64,000 nucleotides of DNA from Macrotrachela quadricornifera (Eukaryota; Rotifera; Eurotatoria; Philodinida; Philodinidae): positions 63,208 to 127,207 of the forward strand of contig JAJEKB010019414.1 of the NCBI GenBank assembly GCA_022393335.1, given 5' to 3'. This document shows positions 36,269-49,264 of this stretch, piece after piece (the stretch's first letter is position 1; every line of letters starts with the position of its first letter). The notes beneath the pieces are model-generated. The model searched no databases. It saw only the letters and a list, made by a program, of their open reading frames with translations, and was not told where the DNA came from. Position numbers and translations under genes: made by a program.

Positions 36269-39200
36269 TTAGTACAACACCATAGTTACACTTATTTGAT
36301 TTCCAGAGTGCTTCTTTAACAAGAGTTTTCTCTTACTGGAAAAGAAAAGCTCATGAAAGAAACAAAGCGAATCGAGGCAAGCTACTTTTATACTTACAGC
36401 GATCGATTTATCATAAGCTGTTGCCGAAAAAAATTGTGCAAACAATAATTCGTTATTACATGGCTTATAGAATGCGTTTGTAGACCATGTAATTGGTGTA
36501 CCTGCTCGAATCCAAAAAGCAGCTGGAAGGCCATCACGATCATTATACAAATATTTAAGAGTAGTACCATCCGATGAATCTAATATAAGCTCATTGTCCA
36601 TTTCGTGAAATTGGAATGCAGTAATTGGAGGTCGAATAAAGTTGCAACAATTTTCAGAATCCCACTTTGGCAAATCATTTTCTGGTGGAATCTCAGCACA
36701 ACGTCCGTGTTTGATAGCATCTATGAGAACCAGTTGTACGGTATGTAGAAGTGATATGAAAGTAGCTTTGGGATCTTCTAACTTCACTCTTACAATCGGA
36801 ATGTAAAAGAAATTACCCAACAGATCCTTTGCTTCATCTTCCTGAGGACGACACGCCACGAATGTTTCAAAAACGACATCCCAGTTGCCTGTAAGTTCAA
36901 ACAAAAATGCAGCATAGCACGCTGTGCAAAGAGTACCGAAAGTCACATTATTAGTTCGAGCACAACCGAGCATAGCTTGAACAAGGTTCATAGGCACTTT
37001 GAACGCGATTATACGAGATTCTGCCAGTTGACCATAGAGGTTCTTGTATCTAATAAATAAATATTCGAACACATCAATTCTTCACTATTAAAGCAAACAT
37101 ATTTCGGTATAGCAACACAAACCGGTTTTTTTAAGCTCCTAAGCAAATTTCACTTGTGTCGAAACAAACGATGAACAAAATGTATAAGGTTTTTATTGAC
37201 GGACCTAACAAAATACTGATAACTTACAAAAAGCAAAAGGATAAAATGAAGATCTTTTAATCAGACCTGCATCAAACTTAGATCATAAGTCTAAGTCAGA
37301 TGTGTCTTAAAATGGAACGTTTATGCATTTTTTATCAAAATGATTGGACACATTCGAGTCAAACTAAAGTTGTCACTGTCAAACTAACAAATTTAATATA
37401 TTATATGGCCATAACGTACGTAGAACAAGTTACTTGAATTTCAAGGTACATACGATTTAGATATAAAATAAATTAGAGAAGGTTTTCTTTGCTGTTAAAA
37501 CGACCAAATATGGTGTTGTTCAGGTCGATTACAGGATTTGTAGAGACTCTCTTTCATATGACCGAAATAAAGCTATGCTTTGTTCCTGTATTAGAAGAGT
37601 GAATTTTTTGGCAATTGATATATATGTCGTTTTCTATGAGCTACAGAAAAATTCACTCTACTATTATAAGGACAAGCCAGGACTTTGTTTCGAGCATATG
37701 AAACAGGGTCTCTACAAACCTTGTAATCGATCCGAACAACACCATGTTTTCTCGTTACAAAAGCAAAGAAAATACTCCCTGGTTCGCTTTATACCTAAAT
37801 TTTATGTACCTTGAAATTTAAGTAATTTGTCATGCATATGTTATGACCATGTAATATCTTCAATTTATTAGTCTGACAGTGACAGCTTTAGTTTGACTTA
37901 AATATGTATAATATTTTGGATAAAAAGTACGAAATATTCCGTTGTTATGTTATTTGTAATGTCTCTATTTATTAACATTGTTATTCTAAATTCAAATACG
38001 ATAAACATCCATGTAAAAAAAAACGACAAAAGTTTTCATTATAATCGATATTTGTGTGATTGAAAATATATTAAGAGGACACTATTCTAACCAAATTTTC
38101 ATCAGATTTCTTGATTTTTAATCAAACTTAATCGATTGAAATCGATTATTTTGATTTTAATGGATTATAATTGATTGTATAATTTGTACTCATTTTTATC
38201 ACCATAACAATAGAATAAGTCAGATCAGATTGTTGTTATTTCGTAAGGGGGTATATGTGTTAAGGGTTGGACTAGTGTTGTGATTACTCCCTGTCCACCA
38301 GAGGAGTTCAAAAAAGCAATAAATAACTATAATTTCTGGTTTGAAACTTGAAATGCGTTTTTTTCGTTGTCCAATATAAAAATAGCTCGCAACTCAAGTA
38401 GTCGATTAAAATTGATTGAAAAATCAAGGATTCTGATCAAAGTCTCATCGAAATCGTGCCATTTATATCGATTTTTAATAATAAAAAAATCAATTTGGAT
38501 ACGATTTTTAGCCATTTTCTTGTTACTCGGGAAGTACATATGAAATTCAAATGAGAGAAAAAATACAAATACTATCTCATTGAAAAATAATTAAACAATA
38601 TTGAAAAAGTAAAATTTTAATATTCAAGAATTTCTTAATAAAATTCTCGATGGGAAAATCTTCAAATGAAATGGTCAACTATCCACTTGTCTCTTTATCG
38701 TTGTGTCACTATTTAGTAGTATTTTAAAACGTAAGAAGATAATTTAGGGACAATGGGGCTATTTTAACGCTATTATCCGTTTAAAAATGGAACATTGCAT
38801 CATTATAGATCCTGTAAGTCTAAAAAGGAAAAGATGGAGAAAGAAAATTTTTTACTTTCCGTAACATGATATAGATCATGTGAGATTGCAATAAAAGAAG
38901 GATACCAATCTTTTAATTTTGAGAAGAGTAATTTGGATAAGTGTTTTAAGGTTTACAATCTAAGCAAAAAGGTTCTACATTCCAGTATGTCCATAAAAAT
39001 GTCTATACATTCAATAACCAAACAAGAGATACATAAACACCAAAATGTATGAAAATCGTTTTGTTGTTAGGAAACTAGCTTGAAACTTTCTTCTTACACT
39101 TTCATATTCTCATTGTTTTTTATGCTTTTGAAACAACACAGGTCTTTCCTTGTGTACAAAAGAATATCAAACAGGATAGAAGAGCGAAATATGAATGGTG

Positions 39201-42200
39201 CGAAAAACAATGCATTGTCACACTTTCATGGTAATGTGAACGTTACTTCCTAGACAGATGCTTCCTGGACACTCACTCCCCGGAGGCAGTTGCTCTCCAC
39301 AGACATTTACTTCTCGAACGGTTGTTCTCTAACGATACTTACTCTCGTAATATTGTAGAGTTGATAGTGACGCTGATGGCAAAATTTCAACTGAGGGTAA
39401 AGTATAAAAATGAGAATGATGGTGAAGAAGATGAATGCGTCTTTGTATAATTCCATCGTTTTTATAACTGAATTTTGATTGCTTTTAGTTCTAACTAAAG
39501 GGTGAGGAAAGAAGATGTGATAGACACGATATATGATTGAGAATTTATTTTTTTGGCAAAACAAAATTCTTTAAAAAAGCGGTGATAAGGTAAACATATA
39601 ACAGTATGGGTGATATTCGTAAAATCAGTAGTGTTAGGAAATGTACCAAGCATAAACATCTATCCATAGACTCCACATATGAGAGTTCCATATGAAATTT
39701 AGAAGTTTTGAATTATTCTGTGACTTATCTGCACTTCGAACGCAATCAATACTACAGTTTCATCAACACCGTAAATAATGCTAGCGACACTATACTGCCG
39801 ATACAGTGTTTTATCCAGATTTTTCCTTTCAGAGGAGCCTTTCAAAACTTCGGGATGACAAACAATAATATATCGGTAATAATTCCGAAATTCAAAATGA
39901 CACTTTCGACTTTGGGAAGAATACTGTTTTCCTTATCTTCCTGCCAAATAAAACACACCGCTAATAACTCTTATATCGTCGTTTTGTTCAACAGAAAGAG
40001 CAGCTTGTTTTCTCAGTTTTCTGCAAAATCAAACTTTCTATGAACGCAAGAGCAACTATCTTCAAAGAAACAATTAGCCGCAGAGCAAATGATCGTAAAA
40101 AACAATCATTCCAGTGGAGCAGATATCCGGAGAATAACTATTACTAGAGAACAGATGTCTAAAGAGCAACATTCATGAATTCCACTTTAAGATGTATTAA
40201 CTGCTCTAAATAGCAAAAATGAAGTGGAAGACAATGGAAACTATTTCACATTCAAAAAATATTATACTACACGTAAGGATAAATAATGAAAATATTTTTT
40301 TTGTAAATAGAAAGCTCTTGTCACTAATAAATCCCTATACAGAGTACTGCACGAGTCAACTTCTATTATGATCTGCTATGTTTGATGGTCACTTGTAGTA
40401 AATGACGTTGCACATAACATTTTCAGGAGTCCTCTACTCATAGTTAATATTTAAATGTGTAGTAGCTCTAGCTTGTCTGCGACACATTTTCTAATGGCAA
40501 AGTATAGTTTCAAGGTGAAACCCATCCTGTTTTGAACAGATTTATGTCACTTGGTGCTATTGAATTTCATTTGCTTTCATTGCGAATAGCACTTTCAAAG
40601 ATTTCAATTCATGTCAGACCCATTAAATTAAAAAGAGATTTTTATAGTTGTTTTTCATCTCTTTTTACGATCAGCTAACATCAGTCAATTTATTTCAAAT
40701 TATAGCTTGAATCTAGCTCTATTTCTGATGCAATTATTAAATAGTTTAATGGCTCCTTGAACTACGTTTCTATATGTTGATCTTATAACTTCAGGAAGAT
40801 ATAGATTATAAGTTGACATAAAATGATTGAAACTATCTACGAGTATAAATCAATTAAAATGGATAACAAAGTAGTTAATATCAAAAACACCTCTAGAAAG
40901 CTGTTCAACTGTAGTAACCTTTGTGTTGATCAATGACTTCGAAATTTTTCTGTTCAATGATTAGAAACCGAGCACAAGACATTACAATAATAAAATTTAT
41001 TGGAAAAATGGTAGTTAATATTTAAAGTAAAATCTGATTCTAGAAAGAATTCTCAAAGATACATATAATGTCTGGATTTCTAACTTCATGTGACAAAATG
41101 AGACTAATCATGAAAACATAAAAATTGCTCTTCGATCGAGAAAGAGAATTATTTTGCTTGTAGATTGTACAACTTCGCGAAGACTATTTCAAGACACTAA
41201 AAATAATGGTCACCTTTGTTATACATACAATTATCTCAAAAAGATAATAAAACATTTAGTTATTCATTTATTACGGTCTTGTTAGAGTTTCCTTAATCCA
41301 CTTGGGTAGTCTTTGTGATGCACAATCAAATTTGATGACTGTTTTATACGAAAGAAAAGCGTTTCTCTATAATAACGATGTGCTTTAGTACTTACTCAGA
41401 GTTTAGAGACAGTCGTGAAACGTGTTGTGCTACATTGAAGCCTTCATGCACTTTTTTCCAATGAGCAAAACTATCTGATAGATCGAGCTGTTTTCCATAT
41501 ATTTCATAATCAAGATAGGTTGGAGCGTTTGGATCGATGGGCAATTCTTGCGTTCTGTAGGCATTCACATAATCACGAAAAAGAATTTTAAATGATGTGC
41601 CATCCACAGCTTCATGGCGTATATTGAAAATAACAATATCATCCTCAACAAGTTTGTCTTCTTCCTTGATAATCTTGTCGTGCTTGTGAACAATATGGAG
41701 GCGAACGACTCGTCCATGATCTAAATCATGAAGGCCAGATAGATATTCTTGCTGAATAACACGTTCAAGTGCATTTTTATCATTGTCCAAATGACTTGTG
41801 ACAAATGAAAAACCTTCATCGATAAGTGGCTCTATCTGTTGCCACCATTCTTTAGTTTCTGGATGGACAAAGTATGATGTATGCAAAATAGCATGTTTTC
41901 TAATAACAAGATGCAGAGCATGGCGAAGACGCTTCACAGAAACGCTAAAGAAAAAGAAAAAAACATTTTATAACACATGCATACATAGCAAGATGGAAAC
42001 GGTAGACTTTTGGAATTGAAGTTACTTTATGCCACTTTGAAATATTTTAAAGTATGTGAAACTTTCCCAATAATAGAACATTTGCTTTCATTCTAAGAAC
42101 CTATTCTTAAAACAGAAGAAAATTGTTTTGTTTCTGTAAAACTGTTCCTAAAATAGAATGCGCATTAGTGTTTTGACAGAATAGTCTAACTTACTTCTCA

Positions 42201-45200
42201 ATACTTTGAGCTACTGTCGCATACTTAAAACTACCTTCGAATGCTTTGAACTACTTTGTATTTTTTATACTTTTCTACTTGAAGATCGCTGTTTCTTTAT
42301 TGTTTAGGACGTCGGTAATAGAGTATCAAAGAAAGAAAGCGAACATATACAAAAACGGTTTTGCAAACACATGTGACATAATATAAAGTTAGTTTTTGGT
42401 CGATTTTACTGTGAAAGATCGAAAATAGTATCGAAAATGCTATAATCGTCCGGTCTTTTCCTCTACTCAATCCACAATGAACTCAAACTACTTCATAATT
42501 TTTTGGACCCAGTATTAATTTTTGTTTAACTTTTAGATTACGAAAACAAGAGGAGAAGGTATTTCTTTGTCATTTACCGGTGCTAGAATTTTATGGATGA
42601 ATCCTATTCTACTCTAGCAGAAAGTTATGCTGCCATATCTACTCGATACTCTTTAAAAAAACTTTAAATATTTTATAAGAACTAACAAATGGTGAGAGCC
42701 AATGTGTTAGTGTGATTGTTTTTTCAATAGTGACAAAAGCGTTCTAAAATGAGCCACAGACATTTATTGTGATATTTTGTTAAGAAAGAGTCAAATATTT
42801 ATAATTGTATGCGTTTTATTTGGAAGAATTTCCTTCTCTAGAGAATGTCTCCACAAACATTATTTCGAATTGCTACTTACCATCCTTTTCCAACAGCAAA
42901 TACCACAATAAGGTTGAGAGGATCATACGATAAAGGTGTTACTATTTCGCTGAGTTCTTCCATATTACCGGAACCACGAAATAAGTTCTCTTGAGATGCT
43001 GAGATCGATGCTACAATAAAAATAAAGATGGAAATACATGAATTGAGTTTTGTTAAATAGTTTCGTCTATTTCGATGTCAAACGTAGATGATAGTAGATA
43101 CTTCTAGAATATATTGAGAATACCCTAGGTATAGTCGAAACTAGATTTCTGTCTCTGTACATGTAATTGATAGAAATACTATATTAATTTTTTACGCAGT
43201 ACTATCACTCGATAATTAGTAATAATTAGTATTACTGTTATTATTTATGGCTTTTTATTATACCATGCTTTATTTCTATTACATGAGAGTTCTCATTCTT
43301 CCTTATTAGCCAAATACGAATTAGTTTATTCTTATTTTATTATCGATTAAATTTATTTCTTTAAAAATTCTTATTAATTATTACTAATAACTAATATGAT
43401 TAAGTCTAAGAATAATAAAAGTAATTCGTATCAATTAGGAATAAATTTATTACTATAATTAAATAATAATAAGACGAAGAATCAGTACGACATAGATATC
43501 AAGGAATTGATCATATCTAGCTCAAAACGTCGCATCAAAGAAGTAATTCATTAAAGACTATATAGGAATGGTGCGTAGAACTTTCTGAACTATCCAGAAA
43601 TAATTGTTTCAAATTGTTAAGAGTTATTTAGCGCTAGCCCCTATACACTTAAAATATTTATAGAAATTCCACTAGACAGACCTTGAAAACTTGCGAGAAT
43701 CACCTTTGATAGCTCTTGAAAAGGTATAAGATGCACCTCTTAATAGTCTTTGAGATAAGTGGAAAAAGCGGATTCTACTGAGTCATTAGATACTGCAGGA
43801 AGCAAAAGGATTCACGATCCATCTTTTCCGTCTTCCCTTGTGAACTGATACAAGAGCCGTCACTAAAAGTTTTTTTGAAAAGGAACACATGATCACTCCT
43901 AGATAAACCTTAAAATGTTACTTATACACACATATATATATATATATATTACTCAATACTACTAAGTAGTACTAAGTAACATTCTTATCAATTATCAGTA
44001 AAAAGTATAATATCATTAGTTGTTACTAATTAACGGTAACAAAAAATGATGGACGTCTACTAGTCTCAATCATCTCCACTTCTCGAGGAAGTCCAAAAAA
44101 TTCTTTCAACATCGCAAATCTGAAGTCTCCTGTCAAGTTTTTTTCATTTTTTTGACTTGAATCTAAGTAAGTTTCGTCCTTAGAGTGTCTATTGGCCAAA
44201 CAGGGCTATTTCTGTGATTCTACATGTTCCTGGTGCGATTTATTAATGAATTATCTGCAAAATCTTATTAGAATTCACTACGAATTCTAGTCGTACTCGA
44301 AATTGGGCCAGGAATAATAGACAGAGATATGTCACGGTTTATTCACATCTTTGTGTAGGGTTCTACGAGAAGAAGCAAACTAAAAACCAATCAAAAACAG
44401 TAACGGTGTTGAATTGGCGACTTCTATCAAACTTTTATCAAGATTCTATTCAATCCATATATGTTCATGTATAAGAGTTTTTTTCTAAACTTTTGTAGGA
44501 CTTTGTTCAGAACTATTCAGAAACAAACGTTTTCAATCCTTTGGAGACAGTATCATACACGATCACGTGAAACTAGATCTGGGAATGCAAATATTTGGCT
44601 ACAACATTTACAAGTTCTGTTAAAGTGTATCTAAAATTTCATTCCTAGAGTCATACGAAGTGTGGAAACTAATTCAATCTAGACTGTTCAAAACAATAGA
44701 TGATACGATTTTATTAAAATTGTACTAGTCTCTATATAGTTTCATCCCAAATTTTCAAATCTCATAGTTCCAACAGGATTTAAATTCCGAGAATAAGAAA
44801 AAACGCAGCAAAGATAAGTGCCAACGTTTTTCAAGATTTGACCATATTATTATTTTGAATCTGACAGAATTCTGAAGGTAAGGGAATTCAATAGTAATGA
44901 TCTTGACCTTGACTTGAATGTCTGTCTAAGCAATTACAGATGTTTTTGGAATATCTTGGTAAATATAGTTTACAAGATATTTTCCTGAATAGTTTCAAGA
45001 TTTGTACAGAACATAATATGAGATTCTTGTGCTATTGTACTCATTTTTTCATCAAATACTCATTTTTAGTACGAAATATATATTTCAATAAAAGCCTTCT
45101 CCAGTTACATTTATTTGTGACAACAGTCAGAAATAGAATTTTTTTAAATTCGCTGAAACTAATATAACATTGTAAAATTTTCTTCATTAGAAAGTGGTTT

Positions 45201-47899
45201 TAGAGAGAATAGTATATTTTCTAAAGTTCTTTGGAATAATTTATATTTATATAAAACTTGAGCTCAAGTCTACATTTCAAATCGAAGTTGAGATGTCAAA
45301 ATTTGAAGTTATATTAAAGCTATTGGTACTAATCAGTCGAGTATATCTATCGGTTTGTAAACTGACGATTTAAAAATCATTCGCTATGCGTTCATTCTCT
45401 TTTGTTCTGATTGAAAAATCAAACAAAGACCTTTTCACAAAATATAACGATATTTTAACTAAAATCCTACAACTTGGAATTGAAAAAATTTTCTTCAAAC
45501 AAAAATCTTTGAAATTTTGGAAGATTCTGCTCTGAAAAAAACGGAAAACTGATCAAAATATGGAGCAAACATTGCTTCAGGTCCAACTTGAATTCTTGAC
45601 ATTTCATAGTTTCGCATTTTGGTATGATTTGTGATTTTCTAAATTCGTTTCTTTGTTAAATTTAGCACTAAATTTCTCAAGGTCTCCATGTAATCTGGTT
45701 TTTTAATTCAGTCAAAATCTAGGAACGCTCTAGGTACATGCTTTTATTTTTAGAATTCAATTATTTTTCGAAAAGCAAAGCTAATCCAACAAGATTTTTG
45801 TCATATCTATCAAGGATCTAATATCTAGCATTGAAATATCAAAGACTTTGTTTAAGATGTTATGCAAATGAGATCACTCTTATTAGACGTCAAAATACTT
45901 AGATTCGACTATTTTTTAAAGAACGCACCTTGTATCAAATGAAGTGGACTTAAAACAGTACGTTGCTTTGTTTTGCCATTTGTCAGACGCTGGACATGTT
46001 CAGCAATAGTTGGGTTTGAAAAAAAATCAAGTACATCGAGTTGTTTATCTAGAGCCAAATGGTATTGATAATAATTAAAAACTTGCATTAATGTCAAGGA
46101 TGAACCACCCAATGCAAAAAAAGTTGTATTCAGAGGAACAGTATCAAGTTGCAATATAGAACACCACATACTATGTATTGCCTCTTCTAATTGTGACAAT
46201 GTTCTATGATTCATTCCATCAAAATTAGTTGACACCTTAGAGCGTAATGAAGGTAATGGAAGTCGTTTTCTGTCGACTTTTCCATTGACATTTATTGGAA
46301 AAGCATCAAGTACAAGAAAATAAGAAGGAACCATGTACTGGCGAAGGTGTTTATTGCAATGATTACGAATCGCTTCTATGTCAAGGTCTGATTTATTTGA
46401 AACTATATAAGCAACAAGTATATCATCATCTTGCTGCAACTTAGTTACAAGACAATTGGAGATCTTTCTAGGAGACCAATTCACAATTGTACGTTCAATT
46501 TCAATTGTTTCTACTCGTTGACCACGTATTTTTATTTGAAAATCTATGCGTCCAGCATGTTCGAGTTCACCTCGTGTATTGTATCGACCTAAATCACCTG
46601 TTTTCATAAAAATTTGGTTGCCAATAATAATGAAGATACTGTTAGTGCGCTCTGGATCGTCGAGATAGCAATTTAATAGAGTAGATCCTTTAAAAAAATA
46701 TAAAATTAATGGATGATAACATCCAAAAGGATACTGCTAACCTCCTACACAAATCTGACCAATTTTACTTGGATCCTTTGTATTATTAACTATTTGATCT
46801 TGTTCATCGACAAGTAAACATTGAACATTTGGCAACGGATAACCAATAGGCACTATTGTATTGTTAACTTCTTGCAATGGATAGCCAACGATTATACCAC
46901 ATTCACTCATACCATACATAGCAAAGACTTGAACATGAAATGGACTTACGAAATTTATCAATTGAGTCCATTCTTCTGGTCTTATTACATCACCTAAATT
47001 TAAGAAAAAATATGAATAGAATCAAACAAGCTCAAGTATAAATTGAATGATTCACAATTACCTCCTGCAAGCAACTTGCGCAAAAATTTGAAAACTTGTC
47101 CTTGTTGGCTCATGACGAGATAATTGTTGAGAGCCCGAATAAAGCCAGCGCCACAATGAAATGTTGTTACTTGTTGATGTAAAAGCGTTTGAGAAAAATA
47201 AGCCATATCTAAATTACCACCTGGTCGGAGTAGCACAAGAGTACCTCCAGTAGTTAGTGTCGCCGGAATTTCTAACACACCCGTAATCCATGTACAGCCA
47301 ACAATCTGTACAGCTTGATCTTGAGATGTATATATACGAGGATGCCATTGAATAAAGGCAGCAACGCTTGCCGACAAACTTTTATGAGTATGAATAATTA
47401 CCTTTTGGCGTCCAGTTGTGCCTGAGGTACATATGATGTATGCAGCACCATACTCATTACAAAGGGGAAGATCCTTCATAGGGTCATCAATAGCTGATGG
47501 TAAAAGAATAATACTATCCGATAAAATAATATTTTGAATAGCTGCTGATGGAAGTTGTTGGTATGTTTTTGTATGAAGTATAATATATTGACCTTTTATT
47601 TGTTTCAAAAGTGAAACGAGACGTTCAGATGGATCTGCCGGATTCAACGGACAGTATACACCACCAATACATAAGATACTAAATAAACCACAAACCATTT
47701 CCAAACTTCGTTCAACAAACTGAAAGACAATCTGTCCTTGCACCAACTTCAAATGATGCAGATGTTGTGTTATGCGCTCCACCTGTTCGATCAATTCACT
47801 ATACGTCCATATTTGATCATCGAGCACTACGGCTACTTTTTGAGGATACATTTGAGCCGTACTGAACAGCTGCCGTAATATAAAGAATGTGGATGCCAT
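36269..47899 (-). CDS. nonribosomal peptide synthetase, A-PCP-C, six exons over 11.6 kb
   Basis: Exons (minus): 47899-47062, 46993-46742, 46687-45929, 43010-42881, 41944-41396 and 37049-36269; all phases join, about 1102 residues. Adenylation domain: CTSGTTGRQKVIIHTH (A3), MYGMSECG (A5), KTGDLGRY (A7), GRIDFQIKIRG (A8) and NVNGKVDRKRLP with the A10 Lys near residue 500. Carrier domain: FFALGGSSLTLMQ, phosphopantetheine Ser near 559. Condensation domain (about 620-1060): RHEAVDG near 769 in place of HHxxxDG, so the second, catalytic His stays but the first is Arg; then DLLGNFFYIPIV. No thioesterase or reductase follows. It would activate one amino or aryl acid and tether it; partners and product are unknown. 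Introns 3-5 are 2.9, 0.9 and 4.3 kb, filled with repeats. The last exon could contain one more small intron (GTAAGT at 36397), so the C-terminal ~43 residues are uncertain. Confidence 0.9.
37356..37900. repeat. foldback family A, copy 3
   Basis: Outer arms GAGTCAAACTAAAG...TGTCACTGTCAAAC (left) mirror GTCTGACAGTGACAGCTTTA...GTTTGACTTA (right). The inner words GGTGTTGTTCAGGTCGATTA and AATCGATCCGAACAACACCA pair too. The sequence after GGTGTTGTTC matches copy 1 position by position through the TCATAT(G/A)ACC end. Inside the NRPS intron 5. Confidence 0.8.
38098..38450. repeat. weak foldback
   Basis: TCTTGATTTTTAATCAA (left) and, on minus, CCTTGATTTTTCAATCAA (right) anchor arms of about 45 bp with moderate identity, rich in ATCGATT words. 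In such AT-rich DNA part of this may be chance. Confidence 0.4.
39237..40176. mobile_element. putative non-autonomous transposon with mirrored 16-17-bp repeat arrays
   Basis: Left array: TT(A/G)CT(C/T)(C/T)C-type units start at about 39243, 39258, 39273, 39290, 39307, 39322 and 39339. Right array: the same unit in inverse orientation (GAGCAA / GAGAAC / GGAGAA) at about 40050, 40066, 40083, 40116, 40130, 40147 and 40164. The outer ends align as TGAACGTTACTTCC and (minus) TGAATGTTGCTCTT. No transposase or reliable target duplication was seen. The design resembles subterminal binding-site arrays of DNA transposons; the superfamily is not identifiable. Confidence 0.65.
43011..45928 (-). other. 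2.92-kb third intron of the NRPS gene
   Basis: Donor GTGCGT (minus) at 45928, acceptor TTGTAG at 43011. AT-rich, no gene recognised; includes a (TA)n run at about 43931-43949. The next intron (41945-42880, 936 bp) also shows nothing recognisable. Confidence 0.7.
43931..43949. repeat. (TA)n microsatellite
   Basis: About nine uninterrupted TA units following CACACA. Simple repeat within the third NRPS intron. Confidence 0.8.
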
Positions 47900-48976
47900 G
47901 TGTTTTCAGATAGGATTAAAAAACAAGGAGTTTATGAATGCAATCTAAAAAAGAATATTGAAAAGTGTAGTTCGAAACTTTCGACTACGAAAGTTTTGAG
48001 ACAATCACAAATAAAAAGATTAAATAAGCATCTAATCGGAATAATAACTTCCTTCATGATGCGTAAACAAAATGTTTACATACTTTTACGACGATATCTT
48101 CATCGTTATTTTAAAATTATAGAATTTCAATTTACGTTTCTTTTTTCGTAAATATGTTTATTAGAATGCTTTACCATTATTCTATCGCAGTAGTATCTAG
48201 AGATGTAAGCATAAAAGTAAAAGTGAGGATAAAAGTGCATAGAAGGGTGTTTCCAACGTTTTCACAAATCATTAGCTTTTCATGATTTCACAGAAATTTT
48301 AGAACTCAGAATTTGTCATATTTTATCGGATGTTTCTAGTTCAGAAAGATCTAAAAAATAATTTAATGTGATATATCACTTGGATGATATTAGGTATCTT
48401 CGATAACATAATTTAATACTTTTGTGTATGAAATTGGAATAAAGAAATGCACTTTTCTTTCATGACTTACTTGTTCTGAAAGTTATTTGGCGTCTTCTAA
48501 GCAAAAATGAAACGAGATAATCCACTTTACTGTCATGAAGTACATGTGAATTTTTAACAAAACTTAATAGTTATTTTTATTTAATTGAACTTTCAATGAC
48601 ATATTTTCATCATCTTCAAGAAATATAGCAAGACACATAATGGGTATCCGAAGAATAATGGACCTCTCAATATTTTACTGTCAACTTTATTACTTTGTTA
48701 AAACTAATTCATTCAGGGTTAATCTATTTTTTTTTTGAGGGTTCATCTTTTTATCCTCTATAAGAATCTATATTTCATATTTCATTTGAACATATATTGT
48801 CTTTAGCATAAGATAAAAAGAAAAAATTTTCAAATAGTACGTTTTTGTAAATACAAAGATGATGAAAATTCTACGAAGATTTTTCCTGATTAAAGGGATT
48901 TGTTGGAATTAACTATTATAAAAAGCTGATGCAAGATGATTTGTAACATTAGTTCTATCGAGTTGTCAGCACCACC
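47900..48976. other. gene-free stretch upstream of the NRPS
   Basis: Should contain the NRPS promoter (the gene starts at 47899 on minus). An 83-codon plus frame at 47900-48151 has no domain. Nothing else recognised. Confidence 0.45.
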
Positions 48977-49140
48977 GGGTGACTCACGTTTTGCTCGAAC
49001 CAATAAAATGGTCCAAAAAATCAAGCGCAAATTCGATTAAAAACAGATGGTACTAGTTCGATGTTTGACTAAGGATTACAACATCTCCAAATCAAGTGTT
49101 CATCGAATATTGAAACAAGATCTGACACTTTATACCTACA
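48977..49140 (+). pseudogene. fragment of a Tc1/mariner-like transposase DNA-binding domain
   Basis: One frame, interrupted by a TAA, reads RFARTNKMVQKIKRKF, then KDYNISKSSVHRILKQDLTL: a helix-turn-helix in the style of transposase N-termini. No catalytic part follows. Remnant only. Confidence 0.65.
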
Positions 49141-49264
49141 ATTGCAATCGAACCCAAACCTACCGGTGAGTACAAAAACAAAAGAGAAAAATTCATTATT
49201 GCGATCATTAAGTATTTTTGAAAAGAAGACATGTGAGTGCGTATGAAACTTTTTCGTTACATTG

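Larger units (their letters stand above)
37050..41395 (-). other. 4.35-kb fifth intron of the NRPS gene
   Basis: Donor GTAAGT (minus) at 41395 and acceptor TTATTAG at 37050. It holds a family A foldback, a weaker foldback near 38.1-38.45 kb and a 940-bp element with mirrored short repeats. No host gene was recognised inside. Confidence 0.75.

Noticed and set aside
39307..40043. Open frames of 85 and 111 codons inside the mirrored-repeat element.
   Set aside because: No transposase or other domain; the first overlaps the repeat array itself.
43180..43480. Mirrored words such as ATACGAATTAG and TAATTCGTATC suggesting another foldback.
   Set aside because: Very AT-rich, arms do not extend convincingly.
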